Origin: Flavobacterium frigoritolerans
GTDB taxonomy: Bacteria; Bacteroidota; Bacteroidia; Flavobacteriales; Flavobacteriaceae
DNA length: 64,000 bases
Assembly (NCBI RefSeq): GCF_025847275.1
Contig: NZ_JAOZEV010000013.1
Coordinates: 86,605-150,604 of the forward strand
Direction of reading: 5' to 3'
Position numbers and translations under genes: made by a program. Below the pieces are notes generated by a model. That model had not been told where the DNA came from and ran no database searches. It worked only from the letters and a program-made list of their open reading frames with translations. Positions 17,696 through 25,425 of this stretch are shown here, in pieces; position 1 is the stretch's first letter; each line of letters begins with the position of its first letter.

Positions 17696-18223
17696 ATGGA
17701 AACGATACAAATTACAAAAGTCACGATAACAGATATTGAAAAACTGCAAAACATAGGAAGACAGACGTTCCTAGAAACTTTTTCGAAGCCTAATACGGAG
17801 GAAAACATGAACAATTATTTGTCTACTAGCTTTGCCTTTGATAAACTTAAAAAAGAAATTGAAAATCCAGATTCTGAATTCTTTTTTGCAGTATTAAATG
17901 ATGCCGTTATTGGATACTTAAAAACAAATTCAGGAGACGCACAAACAGAATTAAAAGATAATAATGCCTTAGAAATTGAACGTATTTACGTTTCGCAAGA
18001 ATTCTTAGGCAAAAAGGTTGGACAACTTTTGTATGACAAAGCGTTGCAAATTGCCAAAGAAAAAAATGCTGGCTATTTATGGCTTGGCGTTTGGGAACAA
18101 AACCATAGAGCATTGGCTTTTTACAAGAAAAATGGCTTTGTAGAATTCGACAAACACATTTTTAAATTAGGAAATGACCCGCAAACAGATATAATGATGA
18201 AGCTGACCTTAAATTGTCTATAG
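17696..18223 (+). CDS. GNAT-family N-acetyltransferase
   Basis: A 175-residue single GNAT domain. Motif A is IERIYVSQEFLGKKVGQLLYDKALQIAKE at about residues 93-121, where the pyrophosphate loop reads LGKKVG in place of Q/RxxGxG/A. Motif B is LGVWEQNHRALAFYKKNGF at 129-147. It transfers acetyl from acetyl-CoA to an amine; the substrate is unknown, and the closest layout is that of protein or spermidine N-acetyltransferases of the YjgM/PaiA sort. The start codon ATG at 17696 follows a TTAGTCATTC leader with no clear promoter. A family-B repeat begins 2 bp after its stop and probably serves as its transcript end. Confidence 0.9.
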   Translation: METIQITKVTITDIEKLQNIGRQTFLETFSKPNTEENMNNYLSTSFAFDKLKKEIENPDSEFFFAVLNDAVIGYLKTNSGDAQTELKDNNALEIERIYVSQEFLGKKVGQLLYDKALQIAKEKNAGYLWLGVWEQNHRALAFYKKNGFVEFDKHIFKLGNDPQTDIMMKLTLNCL

Positions 18224-18224
18224 A

Positions 18225-18310
18225 GGAACGCGGATTAAACAGATTCGCGTTTAATCCGCGTTTTTACTTTTGTATCCCGATAGCTATCGGGACCGTATCA
18301 TCCGCGTTCC
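18225..18310. repeat. Fold-back repeat family B, copy 2
   Basis: The ends GGAACGCGGAT and ATCCGCGTTCC are perfect inverted repeats. Inside are a GATTCGCGTTTAATCCGCG block and a second hairpin, TCCCGATAGCTATCGGGA. It begins 2 bp after the GNAT stop, so it probably ends that mRNA. Related to 11399-11526. Confidence 0.75.
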
Positions 18311-18358
18311 TTTCGCAAAGAGTTAGATAGAGTATTTACATTATTAATAAATGAAAAA

Positions 18359-18739
18359 ATGAGTTTAGAGCTTGATAATTTTTATCTAAAAAAAGAAGAA
18401 CCAAACAAAGGTTGCTTACTTGCATTACGAGATATTATTCTTTCACAAGACTCAGAAATTACTCATACATTAAAATATGGCATGCCTTTCTTCTGTTATA
18501 AAGGAAAGATGTTTTGCTATTTGTGGGTTCATAAAACAAATAACAAACCCTACCTTGGCATCGTCGAGGGAAAACACTTTGATAATCCTGAGTTACTATC
18601 CGAAAAACGCTCGCGGATGAAAACAATGCTATTTGACCCAGACAAAGATTTACCAATTGATACCATCAAAGGAATTATTGAAAAAGCAATTGGTCTTTAC
18701 AAAACTGGAGTAATCAAAATAATAAAGAAAGGAAAATAG
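18359..18739 (+). CDS. DUF1801 (YdhG/YjhB-like) protein
   Basis: A 126-residue protein with the DUF1801 fold pattern: a leading helix (CLLALRDIILSQDSEITHTLKYGMPFFCYKGKMFCYLWVHK) in which a short helix ends at E-x-x-x-x-x-x-G-M-P-x-F, then NKPYLGIVEGKHF and a closing helix region FDPDKDLPIDTIKGIIEKAIGLY. The family is small, cytoplasmic and widespread, with no established activity; a heme- or ligand-binding role has been suggested for relatives. The tautomerase gene starts 19 bp later on the same strand, so the two are likely co-transcribed. No anomalies were seen. Confidence 0.8.
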   Translation: MSLELDNFYLKKEEPNKGCLLALRDIILSQDSEITHTLKYGMPFFCYKGKMFCYLWVHKTNNKPYLGIVEGKHFDNPELLSEKRSRMKTMLFDPDKDLPIDTIKGIIEKAIGLYKTGVIKIIKKGK

Positions 18740-18757
18740 TAACGCTAAAAATTAGTT

Positions 18758-19156
18758 ATGCCATTTGTTAGAATAAGTTTGCCGAAAAAATTATCGCAAG
18801 AAACCAAAGAAAACATTTCGATTTCGATACACGAATCTTTAATTCAGGAATTCAACATTCCAGAAGATGATTATTTTCATGTAATAGAAGAATTAGAAAC
18901 TACACAAATTAAGTTCCCAAAAAGCTACCTTGGCATTACCCATTCGGAAAACATTATTTACGTTCAGATAACAGCTGGACAAGGAAGAACAAAAGAGCAA
19001 AAAACAAAACTATATGCTCAGATTGCAACTAGAATTTCAAGTACAACCGAAATCCTAAAAAATGACATTATCATAATTCTATTGGAGAATAATGGTAGCG
19101 AAAATTGGTCTTTTGGAAATGGGGAAATTCAAGAACCGAAACATTTAAAACAATAA
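18758..19156 (+). CDS. Tautomerase-superfamily protein
   Basis: A 132-residue protein that starts MPFVRISLPKKLS, so removal of Met would expose the catalytic Pro-1 of the 4-oxalocrotonate tautomerase/MIF superfamily. The repeated beta-alpha-beta pattern is visible: SQETKENISISIHESLIQEFNIP, then YVQITAGQGRTKEQKTKLYAQIATRI, then DIIIILLENNGSENWSFGNGEIQ, whose GSENWSFG is the typical closing turn. The ITAGQGRTKEQK segment resembles a second half with the basic residues seen in the active site. Members isomerise or dehalogenate small unsaturated acids; the substrate is unknown. It lies in a run of small genes with 15-20 bp spacing (18359-19681). Confidence 0.85.
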   Translation: MPFVRISLPKKLSQETKENISISIHESLIQEFNIPEDDYFHVIEELETTQIKFPKSYLGITHSENIIYVQITAGQGRTKEQKTKLYAQIATRISSTTEILKNDIIIILLENNGSENWSFGNGEIQEPKHLKQ

Positions 19157-19171
19157 GTAACAAGCAACATA

Positions 19172-19681
19172 ATGGACAATTATCTAAGACAATTAATATC
19201 AATCGAATTTGAAGACAGAAAAGAAATCTTTACTGGATTTCTTATTGATTATACCGACGATTGGATTTTAATCAAAAATAATCCCGTTGACTTTATAATT
19301 GATGGTTACGTAATTTTAAAAAACAAAAACATAAAGTCAATAACACGAGATAGCGATAATGCATTTACAGAAAGTGTAATCAGACTGAAAGGATTGAAAA
19401 CCAACTCAGACGAAATAATTCCGTTAAGAGATTTATCTTCTATACTTACCTTTATAACAAACAAATATGAAATTTTCCAGATTGCAAAAAAATCGGAGAA
19501 AGCTGTTTATCTCGGTAAGTTGATAAAACTGGATGAAGAAGAATTGGTTATCGATTTTCTGGAAACACGAGGGAAATTTGGAGGCGAGCTAAGTTTTAAT
19601 CCAAACAAAATAAGAGTAATAGAGTTTGATACTGATTATATCAATTCGTTAAAGCTTCTTGTTAATGAAGGAAGAAAATAG
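19172..19681 (+). CDS. Uncharacterised protein with two possible LSm-like strands sets
   Basis: I do not recognise this 169-residue protein. Two segments look alike: FTGFLIDYTDDWILIKNNP...DGYVILKNKNIKSITRD (residues ~20-60) and YLGKLIKLDEEELVIDFLE...GELSFNPNKIRVIEFD (residues ~113-152). Each reads as a G-x-L-x-x-x-x-x-x-x-(hydrophobic)-(hydrophobic) start, an acidic turn and a final strand of the form K-I-x-x-I. This is the spacing of an Sm-like or SH3-like beta-barrel, so a duplicated small barrel is possible. It starts 15 bp after the tautomerase stop and is part of the same gene run. Function unknown. Confidence 0.5.
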   Translation: MDNYLRQLISIEFEDRKEIFTGFLIDYTDDWILIKNNPVDFIIDGYVILKNKNIKSITRDSDNAFTESVIRLKGLKTNSDEIIPLRDLSSILTFITNKYEIFQIAKKSEKAVYLGKLIKLDEEELVIDFLETRGKFGGELSFNPNKIRVIEFDTDYINSLKLLVNEGRK

Positions 19682-19724
19682 AACTTTAACTTAAGTTTTA
19701 AAACCTATTGAAATTAATCAGATC

Positions 19725-20255
19725 ATGAAAATTACTATACGACAAGAAAATAAAGATGATTACCCAAAAGTTTTCGAAATCATCGAAGAAGCATTTAAAA
19801 ATGAAGAATACAGCGATCATAAAGAACAATTTCTAGTTGAAAAACTAAGAAAATCGAATGCATTTATTCCTGAATTATCCCTTGTTGCCGAAGTCGACAA
19901 TGAAATAGTAGGGCATATTTTGTTGACCAAATTACAAATCGAAAACAAAGACCAAGTATTTGATTCACTTGCTTTAGCTCCTGTTTCGGTAAAACCAGAA
20001 TTTCAGGGAAAGGGAATTGGTGCAAAACTGATTCTAGAAAGTCATGCTATCGCAAAAAAACTAGGTTACAAATCGATAATTCTTTTGGGTCATGAAAACT
20101 ATTATCCTAGATTTGGGTACGAACTTACTAGCAAATACAATATCGAAATGCCGTTTGATGTTCCTACAGAAAACTGTATGGTAATTTCGTTAACCGAAAA
20201 TGGATTAGATGGTGTAAGCGGAAAAGTAAAATATCCAGCAGCATTCATGGAGTAA
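19725..20255 (+). CDS. GNAT-family N-acetyltransferase, YhbS-like
   Basis: The 176 residues show the YhbS/COG3153 pattern: IRQENKDDYPKVFEIIEEAF at the start, ELSLVAEVDNEIVGHILLTKL, then ALAPVSVKPEFQGKGIGAKLI with the acetyl-CoA loop QGKGIG, and IILLGHENYYPRFGYE, where YYPRFGY is typical of this subgroup. The acceptor amine is unknown. It lies 43 bp after the uncharacterised gene and closes the run of small co-directional genes. The next 285 bp to the arylamine acetyltransferase hold no clear gene: an ATG at 20269 is followed by 11 codons and a stop. Confidence 0.9.
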   Translation: MKITIRQENKDDYPKVFEIIEEAFKNEEYSDHKEQFLVEKLRKSNAFIPELSLVAEVDNEIVGHILLTKLQIENKDQVFDSLALAPVSVKPEFQGKGIGAKLILESHAIAKKLGYKSIILLGHENYYPRFGYELTSKYNIEMPFDVPTENCMVISLTENGLDGVSGKVKYPAAFME

Positions 20256-20540
20256 AATAGTACTAGAATGAATTTATATAAACTGAAGATAAGCATTCCA
20301 TAAGAGCAACCGTTTGAAATCATAATCGAATTTCCAATTGATATTCTCTCTGAATATAATGTGCATTATCAATAATTCTTTAAACAGAACACAAAATACA
20401 ACAATTCAAAAAAATCATCTTAACCATATAAAAATGTAAGTAAATATAAGCAGGACTAATCAGAGTAAAACTTAAATGATCTTATATCACTTAAATGGTA
20501 CAGTTTTTTGGTTACAATAGTAAATTTAAACTCAAATAAA

Positions 20541-21332
20541 ATGACAAAACATACAAATCCAAATCAGATAGATTCAGACAATTTTGTTTTACAAGATTAT
20601 TTGGACAGAATTCATTTTGTTGGCGATATTAAATCAAATATCAAAAGCATTGGTAAATTAATGCAATGTCAGCTGTTTTCCATTCCTTTCGAAGACTTAG
20701 ATGTTCAGGCTGGGAAAACAATTTTATTAGCAGGAAACGATATTGTCGATAAACTCATAACCCGTAAACGCGGCGGATATTGTTATGAAGTTAACGGTTT
20801 ATTTGCTCTAGTGCTTCAAAAAATGGATATCCCGTATCGTTTTGTTGCTGCTCGCCCATTGGTAACCCCAGTTGAAAATCCTAAAACGCACATAGCAATT
20901 ATTGTAACCGTTGAATCAGAAGAATATTTGGTCGATTTAGGCTTTGGTGGCAACGGGATAAGAGAACCATTAAAACTAAATGATACTACCGCTGTGCAAC
21001 AAGGCACTGAAACTTTTGCTTTGGTAAAGTCAGAAAACGGAAGTTTCATATTGCAAACTTTATTGCATAACGAATGGAAAGATTTATATTCATTTGATTT
21101 ATCACATCAAGAATGGATTGATTTTAAACCTGCCAATCATTATAACTCAACACATCCAGATTCTTTTTTTACGCAAAATCTTGTTGTGGTTTTACAAAAT
21201 CCATTGGGAAAAAAGATACTTTTTAAAAACTCATTTAAATCTATTGAAAACGGAAAAGCTCAAAGTTATACTTTCGAGCCTGAACAACTTGATGGTATTT
21301 TAGCAACTGAATTTAACTTAAAAAAAGCGTAG
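20541..21332 (+). CDS. nat: Arylamine N-acetyltransferase
   Basis: From the ATG at 20541 the protein is 263 residues, close to the bacterial NAT average of 270-280. A TTG at 20508 would add 11 residues without conservation. The catalytic cysteine is C81 in RKRGGYCYEVN, the exact NAT signature. PFEDLDVQAGK precedes it, and the His and Asp of the triad lie in NPKTHIAIIV and VDLGFGGN. It transfers acetyl from acetyl-CoA to arylamines and hydrazines. The gene stands alone among accessory genes. The assignment is firm; the natural substrate is not known. Confidence 0.93.
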   Translation: MTKHTNPNQIDSDNFVLQDYLDRIHFVGDIKSNIKSIGKLMQCQLFSIPFEDLDVQAGKTILLAGNDIVDKLITRKRGGYCYEVNGLFALVLQKMDIPYRFVAARPLVTPVENPKTHIAIIVTVESEEYLVDLGFGGNGIREPLKLNDTTAVQQGTETFALVKSENGSFILQTLLHNEWKDLYSFDLSHQEWIDFKPANHYNSTHPDSFFTQNLVVVLQNPLGKKILFKNSFKSIENGKAQSYTFEPEQLDGILATEFNLKKA

Positions 21333-21408
21333 TGATTACTATGTAAAGGCTACATCTTCTGTTTTTAAAGTAGAAAAAAGGCAAAAACCATAATCCAAAA
21401 AATATACT

Positions 21409-21416
21409 TAATTTTG
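21409..21416 (+). promoter_or_regulatory. -7 box (TAATTTTG) preceding the isochorismatase remnant
   Basis: The TAATTTTG box, a TAnnTTTG match, lies 57 bp before the start codon of the truncated reading frame at 21474, so the promoter of the lost gene seems to have survived. Confidence 0.45.
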
Positions 21417-21473
21417 TAAAATGTCAGTTCATAACAACTCAAGACCAAAAGAAATAGATTAAAAAACAATGTT

Positions 21474-21533
21474 ATGAAGTTAACATCCGAAGAATTACTA
21501 GTAATTATTGATCCTCAAAAAGATTTTTCTTGA
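21474..21533 (+). pseudogene. Remnant of an isochorismatase/nicotinamidase-type hydrolase gene
   Basis: The ATG at 21474 opens 19 codons, MKLTSEELLVIIDPQKDFS, then a stop. A short hydrophobic strand ending in V-I-I-D-P-Q-K-D-F is the N-terminal signature of isochorismatase-family hydrolases, in which the first Asp is catalytic. The rest of a ~180-220 residue gene is missing. A partial family-A repeat starts within the last codons (from about 21523). Promoter and start are intact, so this looks like a deletion at or next to a repeat. The identification rests on 19 residues, so it is tentative. Confidence 0.5.
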
Positions 21534-21593
21534 ATCATCTTTGATTATCAATTCCACTCCGATGGCTATCAAAACTATGTCTCTATGTGTTAA
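21523..21593. repeat. Fold-back repeat family A, partial copy
   Basis: This segment aligns with the right half of the copy at 23618-23780: TTTTTCTTGAATCATC, TTGATTATCAATTCC, and the end ACTATGTCTCTATGTGTTAA. The left end of the element is missing where it meets the isochorismatase remnant. After it, 21594-21668 shows nothing but A/T-rich DNA before the AraC gene. Confidence 0.65.
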
Positions 21594-21668
21594 ATACTAT
21601 TTTTACGACCCGAGCTAATCGAACAGACGAAGTAATTGCACCCAACGAGTTAATATAATTACAAAACC

Positions 21669-22496
21669 ATGCAAGTTTTACCTCCAAAGGAATTATCGCC
21701 ATATATCAAACATTATCTTTTTTTAGAAAATAAAGGTAATGATACTCAGAAACTCCGTTTGTTTTCTGATGGTAATACTGGCGTTGTGTTCTCTTTAAAA
21801 AGTAAACTCATTTCTGGTTTTAGCAATTATGAAGCACAAAATTACTTGCCAAGTTCATTTTTGTACGGACAACTAAATGGTTTTAAAGACATTTATTCGG
21901 GCAGCGAAATGTCGATTGTTATTGTGGTTTTCCAACCTAACGGAATCAATCAATTACTAGGAATCACCAGTAGTGAGCTGCGTGATACGATAATCACTAT
22001 CGATGATATATTTGGTTTAGAAGGAATTGAACTTCAGGAAAAATTATCCGAGCAATCGACTATTCAGGAAAGATTGAATCTTTTAAATCATTTTTTTAAA
22101 ACGCTTGAAGCGAAAAAACCTATATCAAACCAATTGATAGCTGCTGCTTCATTGGATTTTATTATCAAAACCAAAGGACAGTTTTCGCTCAAACAATTAG
22201 TTGATTATACGGGTTATACCGAAAGGCATATCGAAAGAAAATTCACAGAATGCGTTGGATTGAATCCAAAGAAATTCGGCAATATTGTAAAGATTCATGG
22301 CTTTTTAAAACTACTCAAGAACAAATCAGAAGATACCAATCTCACCACGATTTCTTATGACGCAGGATTCTCAGATCAATCTCATCTTATACGAGAATTT
22401 AAAAAACATACCGGAATGACTCCCAAAGAATATTTGTATAATGCAGGAAAACTAACCAATAACTTTATAGAAACTGTTCCTGCTAAAAATCCATAG
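21669..22496 (+). CDS. AraC-family transcriptional regulator
   Basis: The 275 residues have an N-terminal sensor-like domain of the DUF6597 type (residues ~5-120: LPPKELSPYIKHYLFLE...YGQLNGFKDIYSG...VVFQPNGINQLLGI) and a C-terminal AraC double helix-turn-helix (~165-260). The latter shows FSLKQLVDYTGYTERHIERKFTECVGLNPKKF, then TISYDAGFSDQSHLIREFKKHTGMTPKEY, the canonical second helix. Its targets are unknown. It may control the carbon-nitrogen hydrolase gene downstream (22631), which has its own promoter. The ligand cannot be predicted. Confidence 0.92.
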   Translation: MQVLPPKELSPYIKHYLFLENKGNDTQKLRLFSDGNTGVVFSLKSKLISGFSNYEAQNYLPSSFLYGQLNGFKDIYSGSEMSIVIVVFQPNGINQLLGITSSELRDTIITIDDIFGLEGIELQEKLSEQSTIQERLNLLNHFFKTLEAKKPISNQLIAAASLDFIIKTKGQFSLKQLVDYTGYTERHIERKFTECVGLNPKKFGNIVKIHGFLKLLKNKSEDTNLTTISYDAGFSDQSHLIREFKKHTGMTPKEYLYNAGKLTNNFIETVPAKNP

Positions 22497-22498
22497 AC

Positions 22499-22560
22499 CA
22501 CTTTGCGTAAACCTTTGCGCCCTTTGCGGTTAATTTTTTTTCCACAGATTTCACAGATTA
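22499..22560. repeat. Family-D repeat remnant
   Basis: CACTTTGCGTAAACCTTTG, CGCCCTTTGCGG and TTCCACAGATTTCACAG resemble text at 4617-4668 and 47213-47308. It is a short decayed copy directly after the AraC stop codon. Confidence 0.45.
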
Positions 22561-22600
22561 AAATGTCGGTTTTATACAATTTGTAAATTATTGACAACGC

Positions 22601-22608
22601 TATTTTTG
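22601..22608 (+). promoter_or_regulatory. Promoter of the carbon-nitrogen hydrolase gene
   Basis: The -7 box TATTTTTG with a TTG at 22581-22583 (17-bp spacing) lies 22 bp before the ATG at 22631. Confidence 0.55.
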
Positions 22609-22630
22609 TCTAAAATTAATAGCGTACCAT

Positions 22631-23596
22631 ATGAAAAATCTAAAAATAGCCACAGCTCAATTCGAGAATAAAAGCGGCGATAAAAACTACAATTTATCTG
22701 TAATCGAGAAACTTTCTCAAAAAGCATCTGGTGAAGGTTGCGATGTAATTGCGTTTCACGAATGCTCTATAACCGGATATACATTTGCAAGGCATTTATC
22801 AAAAGAACAAATGCTAAACTTGGCAGAAGTTATTCCGAATGGAGAAAGCGTCTTAAAACTTACCGAAATAGCCAAAAAGAACAACATAGTTATATTGGCA
22901 GGACTTTTTGAAAAAGATGACAATGATAATTTATTCAAAGCCTACGTTTGCGTAGATAAAAATGGTTTGGTTGCCAAATACCGAAAACTACATCCGTTTA
23001 TAAATCCTTATCTAACACCCGGAGATCGTTATTGCATTTTTGAAATCAAAGGTTGGAAATGCGGAATCTTAATTTGCTACGACAACAACATTATCGAAAA
23101 CGTACGTGCGACTACACTTTTGGGTGCTGACATTATTTTTATGCCTCACGTAACCATGTGTACCCCTTCTACCCGACCTGGCGCAGGTTTCGTTGCACCT
23201 CAGCTTTGGCAGAATCGTGAAGCCGACCCAACTTCGTTACGATTGGAATTTGACGGAATGAAAGGACGCGATTGGTTAATGAAATGGCTGCCAGCAAGAG
23301 CATATGACAATGCTATTTATGCTGTTTTCTCCAACCCAATTGGTATGGACGATGACCAGTTAAAAAATGGCTGCTCTATGATTATCGATCCTTTTGGAGA
23401 TGTAATTGCCGAATGCCGTTCTTTTGATGACTCATTTGCAACAGCAATACTAACCCCCGAAAAATGCATTCAGGCAGGAGGAAATCGTTACATAAAAGCT
23501 AGAAGACCAGAATTATACCGTGATATTATTGGGCAAGAACATAAATCGGAACAAAATGTAGTTTGGTTAAATACGGATGAAAAAAAACAAAACTAA
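22631..23596 (+). CDS. Carbon-nitrogen hydrolase (nitrilase superfamily amidase)
   Basis: A 321-residue enzyme of the nitrilase superfamily with a full catalytic triad: E44 in AFHECSITGY, K119 in AKYRKLHPF and C149 in GILICYDNNI. The layout is that of aliphatic amidases and N-carbamoyl-type hydrolases rather than true nitrilases (the Glu lies in an H-E-C-S-I-T-G-Y context). The C-terminal part contains WLMKWLPARAYDNAIYAVFSNPIG and SMIIDPFGDVIAE, typical of the family. It hydrolyses a non-peptide C-N bond; the substrate is unknown. It follows an AraC regulator and the remnant of an isochorismatase-type hydrolase, two amide-cleaving types next to each other. Confidence 0.9.
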   Translation: MKNLKIATAQFENKSGDKNYNLSVIEKLSQKASGEGCDVIAFHECSITGYTFARHLSKEQMLNLAEVIPNGESVLKLTEIAKKNNIVILAGLFEKDDNDNLFKAYVCVDKNGLVAKYRKLHPFINPYLTPGDRYCIFEIKGWKCGILICYDNNIIENVRATTLLGADIIFMPHVTMCTPSTRPGAGFVAPQLWQNREADPTSLRLEFDGMKGRDWLMKWLPARAYDNAIYAVFSNPIGMDDDQLKNGCSMIIDPFGDVIAECRSFDDSFATAILTPEKCIQAGGNRYIKARRPELYRDIIGQEHKSEQNVVWLNTDEKKQN

Positions 23597-23617
23597 CCCA
23601 TTTGGTGTAATTATTTC

Positions 23618-23780
23618 AACACATAGACACATAGTTTAACAAAGCCTAGAAAAGACGTTTCACTTAAAAATAAATCACATAAGGCTATGCGAAAAAAATA
23701 TATTTTTCTTGAATCACCTTTGACTATCAATTCTGTGAATCTATCCCGATATGTATGGAAACTATGTCTTTATGTGTTAA
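23618..23780. repeat. Fold-back repeat family A, copy 3
   Basis: The left end AACACATAGACACATAG and right end ACTATGTCTTTATGTGTTAA are imperfect inverted repeats (163 bp in all). Inside are GACGTTTCACTT and ATAAGGCTATGCG, matching the other copies in reverse orientation. The rest of the 23597-23972 gap holds a C-rich tract (TTGCCCCCCACAAC, near 23842) that can pair with GTGGGGC at 23884 and a promoter at 23930. Confidence 0.75.
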
Positions 23781-23929
23781 ATATCATTTTTACAAATTGC
23801 AACCAACTAGTTAAAACTAATCTTTTACAGCCATAAAAGAGTTGCCCCCCACAACAACATAAATCTTCTGTTGAAATAAAAAAGTGGGGCTTGACGACCA
23901 AATTTCAGCTGTTTTCCGAAAGAAAAATT

Positions 23930-23937
23930 TATCTTTG
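23930..23937 (+). promoter_or_regulatory. -7 box (TATCTTTG) of the third GNAT gene
   Basis: An exact TAnnTTTG match. The transcript should start around 23943, which supports the ATG at 23973 over the TTG at 23943. Confidence 0.55.
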
Positions 23938-23972
23938 AGGAATTGATTAATCTACAGAATAAAAACACTACA

Positions 23973-24479
23973 ATGGAATTTTTTAAAACTACAAATGAAG
24001 ATATTGATGCCGTATTCGATATCTATAATGAAGCCACGTCGTATCAAAAAACAGTCAATAATAAAAGCTGGAGAGGTTTTGAAAAAGCATTAATAGAGAA
24101 AGAAATCGCCGAAGACCGTCACTTTATAATCAAAGATGAAGGGGAAGTTGCCTGTACATTTGTACTTACTTTTAATGATTTGATTATTTGGAAAGAAGCC
24201 AGCGCAGATCCTGCAGTATATCTTCATCGTATTGCTACGAACCCAAAATTCAGAGGTCGTTCTTATGTTACAAAAATCATAGAATGGGTGAAAATATATG
24301 CCAAAGAAAATGGTAAATCGTACATAAGACTAGACACTCATAGCGGAAACGAGAGAATAAATAAATACTATATGAGCTGTGGTTTTGACTTCAAAGGCGT
24401 TAGCGTTATCGAATGGACAAACGAATTACCAGAACATTACAAAGAAGGTTCTTTTAGCTTGTTTGAGATTAAATTATAA
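23973..24479 (+). CDS. GNAT-family N-acetyltransferase
   Basis: From the ATG at 23973 the protein is 168 residues (MEFFKTTNEDIDAVFDIYNEAT). The longer TTG frame (23943) begins at the predicted transcription start and is rejected. The single domain shows HRIATNPKFRGRSYVTKIIEWVKIYAKENG, in which the acetyl-CoA loop reads R-G-R-S-Y-V instead of Q/R-x-x-G-x-G/A, and SYIRLDTHSGNERINKYYMSCGFDFKGV as motif B. The missing glycine in the loop is unusual, but R-G-R-S variants exist. It is framed by two family-A repeats (23618 and 24501). The substrate is unknown. Confidence 0.85.
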   Translation: MEFFKTTNEDIDAVFDIYNEATSYQKTVNNKSWRGFEKALIEKEIAEDRHFIIKDEGEVACTFVLTFNDLIIWKEASADPAVYLHRIATNPKFRGRSYVTKIIEWVKIYAKENGKSYIRLDTHSGNERINKYYMSCGFDFKGVSVIEWTNELPEHYKEGSFSLFEIKL

Positions 24480-24500
24480 TTCATTGAATGTGATTATTTT

Positions 24501-24640
24501 TAACACATAGAAACATAGGTTTTTCACTCTCAAAGAAGGCGTTTCACTTGTTTTAAATACACATAGCTAGCTTTGTGAAAGAAATGTATTTCTTTTTGCT
24601 TTCTTTTTTTTACAAATAAAATCTATCTTTCTATGTGTTA
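24501..24640. repeat. Fold-back repeat family A, copy 4 (best preserved)
   Basis: 140 bp with inverted ends AACACATAGAAACATAG and ATCTTTCTATGTGTTAA. Internal text (GGCGTTTCACTTG, CACATAGCTAGCTTTGTG, AAGAAATGTATTTCTTT) is the reverse complement of the interior of copy 1 at 3200-3344, so the family occurs in both orientations. The rest of the 24480-24770 gap shows only A/T-rich DNA. Confidence 0.8.
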
Positions 24641-24758
24641 AATGAAATTTTGCGCATTGTACCCAACAGGTTAAATTATATCAATTCAGATTATGAAAAC
24701 CGTATCTTACAAAATTGAGGTTTTTTACTAAAATATATTTTCCTTTAAGAATTTTAAA

Positions 24759-24766
24759 TACCTTTG
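24759..24766 (+). promoter_or_regulatory. -7 box (TACCTTTG) only 4 bp before an ATG
   Basis: An exact TAnnTTTG match ends 4 bp before the ATG at 24771 of the XRE gene, so the mRNA would be leaderless or nearly so. No clear TTG at -33 was found. Confidence 0.5.
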
Positions 24767-24770
24767 ATAT

Positions 24771-25190
24771 ATGAGCACAGCAATAAAACTAAAACATATT
24801 GGCAGAAATATTAGCCGAATTAGAGAACTTAAAGGCATGAAACAAGAAGCGTTGGCTTTTGCAATTGGCTTAACTCAACAATCTGTTTCTAATATTGAAG
24901 CAAGCGAAAATGTTGATGAAGAAAAACTTATTGAAGTTGCAAAAGCACTTGGAGTTTCTGTTGAAGCAATTAAAAATTTTACAGAAGAAAACGTGATTAA
25001 TTATTTCAATACTATTTACGATAACGACTTTAGCCACAGTAATGGGGCTATACAATCAAATCATTGCACATTCAATCCATTAGATAAATTGATGGAAGCT
25101 GTAGAAGAAAACAAAAAACTCTATGAACGTTTATTGCAGACTGAAAAAGACAAAAACGAATATTTGGAGAAACTATTAAAAGGCAAATAA
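24771..25190 (+). CDS. XRE-family helix-turn-helix regulator
   Basis: A 139-residue protein with an N-terminal Cro/C1-type helix-turn-helix at residues ~10-66 (HIGRNISRIRELKGMKQEALAFAIGLTQQSVSNIEASENVDEEKLIEVAKALGVSVEAIKNF). A ~25-residue linker and a C-terminal coiled-coil-like helix follow, rich in Glu and Lys (KLMEAVEENKKLYERLLQTEKDKNEYLEKLLK), probably for dimerisation. The start is fixed by the fold, since the next Met falls inside the domain. A -7 box lies just before the ATG, so translation may be leaderless. It precedes the Rhs toxin locus but is separated from it by two terminators. The target is unknown. Confidence 0.9.
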   Translation: MSTAIKLKHIGRNISRIRELKGMKQEALAFAIGLTQQSVSNIEASENVDEEKLIEVAKALGVSVEAIKNFTEENVINYFNTIYDNDFSHSNGAIQSNHCTFNPLDKLMEAVEENKKLYERLLQTEKDKNEYLEKLLKGK

Positions 25191-25220
25191 ATGTCCTTTA
25201 ATAAAATATAATATATTACA

Positions 25221-25254
25221 AAAAAAGAGATTTCAAATTTGAAATCTCTTTTTT
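25221..25254 (+). terminator. Intrinsic terminator after the XRE gene
   Basis: A perfect palindrome with arm AAAAAAGAGATTTCAAA, followed by T's, 30 bp after the stop. Confidence 0.85.
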
Positions 25255-25390
25255 GTTTTAAGATTACAAATGAGAAATGATTTCATGCTTTTGAACAATT
25301 GATTTGGGATAAATTCTTATTTATTATTTAAAATACAACCTCAAAATCGATTTTCAGTCAAAGTAAATTTTTAAGTAATATATACTAGCA

Positions 25391-25425
25391 AAAAAGCATT
25401 CTTAGAGTCATCCTAAGAATGCTTT
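25391..25425. terminator. Second hairpin, isolating the Rhs locus
   Basis: The stem AAAAAGCATTCTTAG/CTAAGAATGCTTTTT has a 7-nt loop. With the hairpin at 25221 it insulates the Rhs gene from upstream transcription. The rest of the 25191-25769 gap contains only A/T-rich DNA and the promoter at 25621. Confidence 0.8.

Noticed and set aside
20269..20376. Possible decayed gene after the YhbS-like gene
   Set aside because: The frame MNLYKLKISIP, stop, EQPFEIIIEFPIDILSEYN, stop looks protein-like, but is too short and has no recognised family; kept only as a note.
23842..23890. Structured RNA from the C-rich tract and a distant GTGGGG
   Set aside because: The pairing is short (6-7 bp) with a ~40-nt loop, so it does not stand as evidence on its own.
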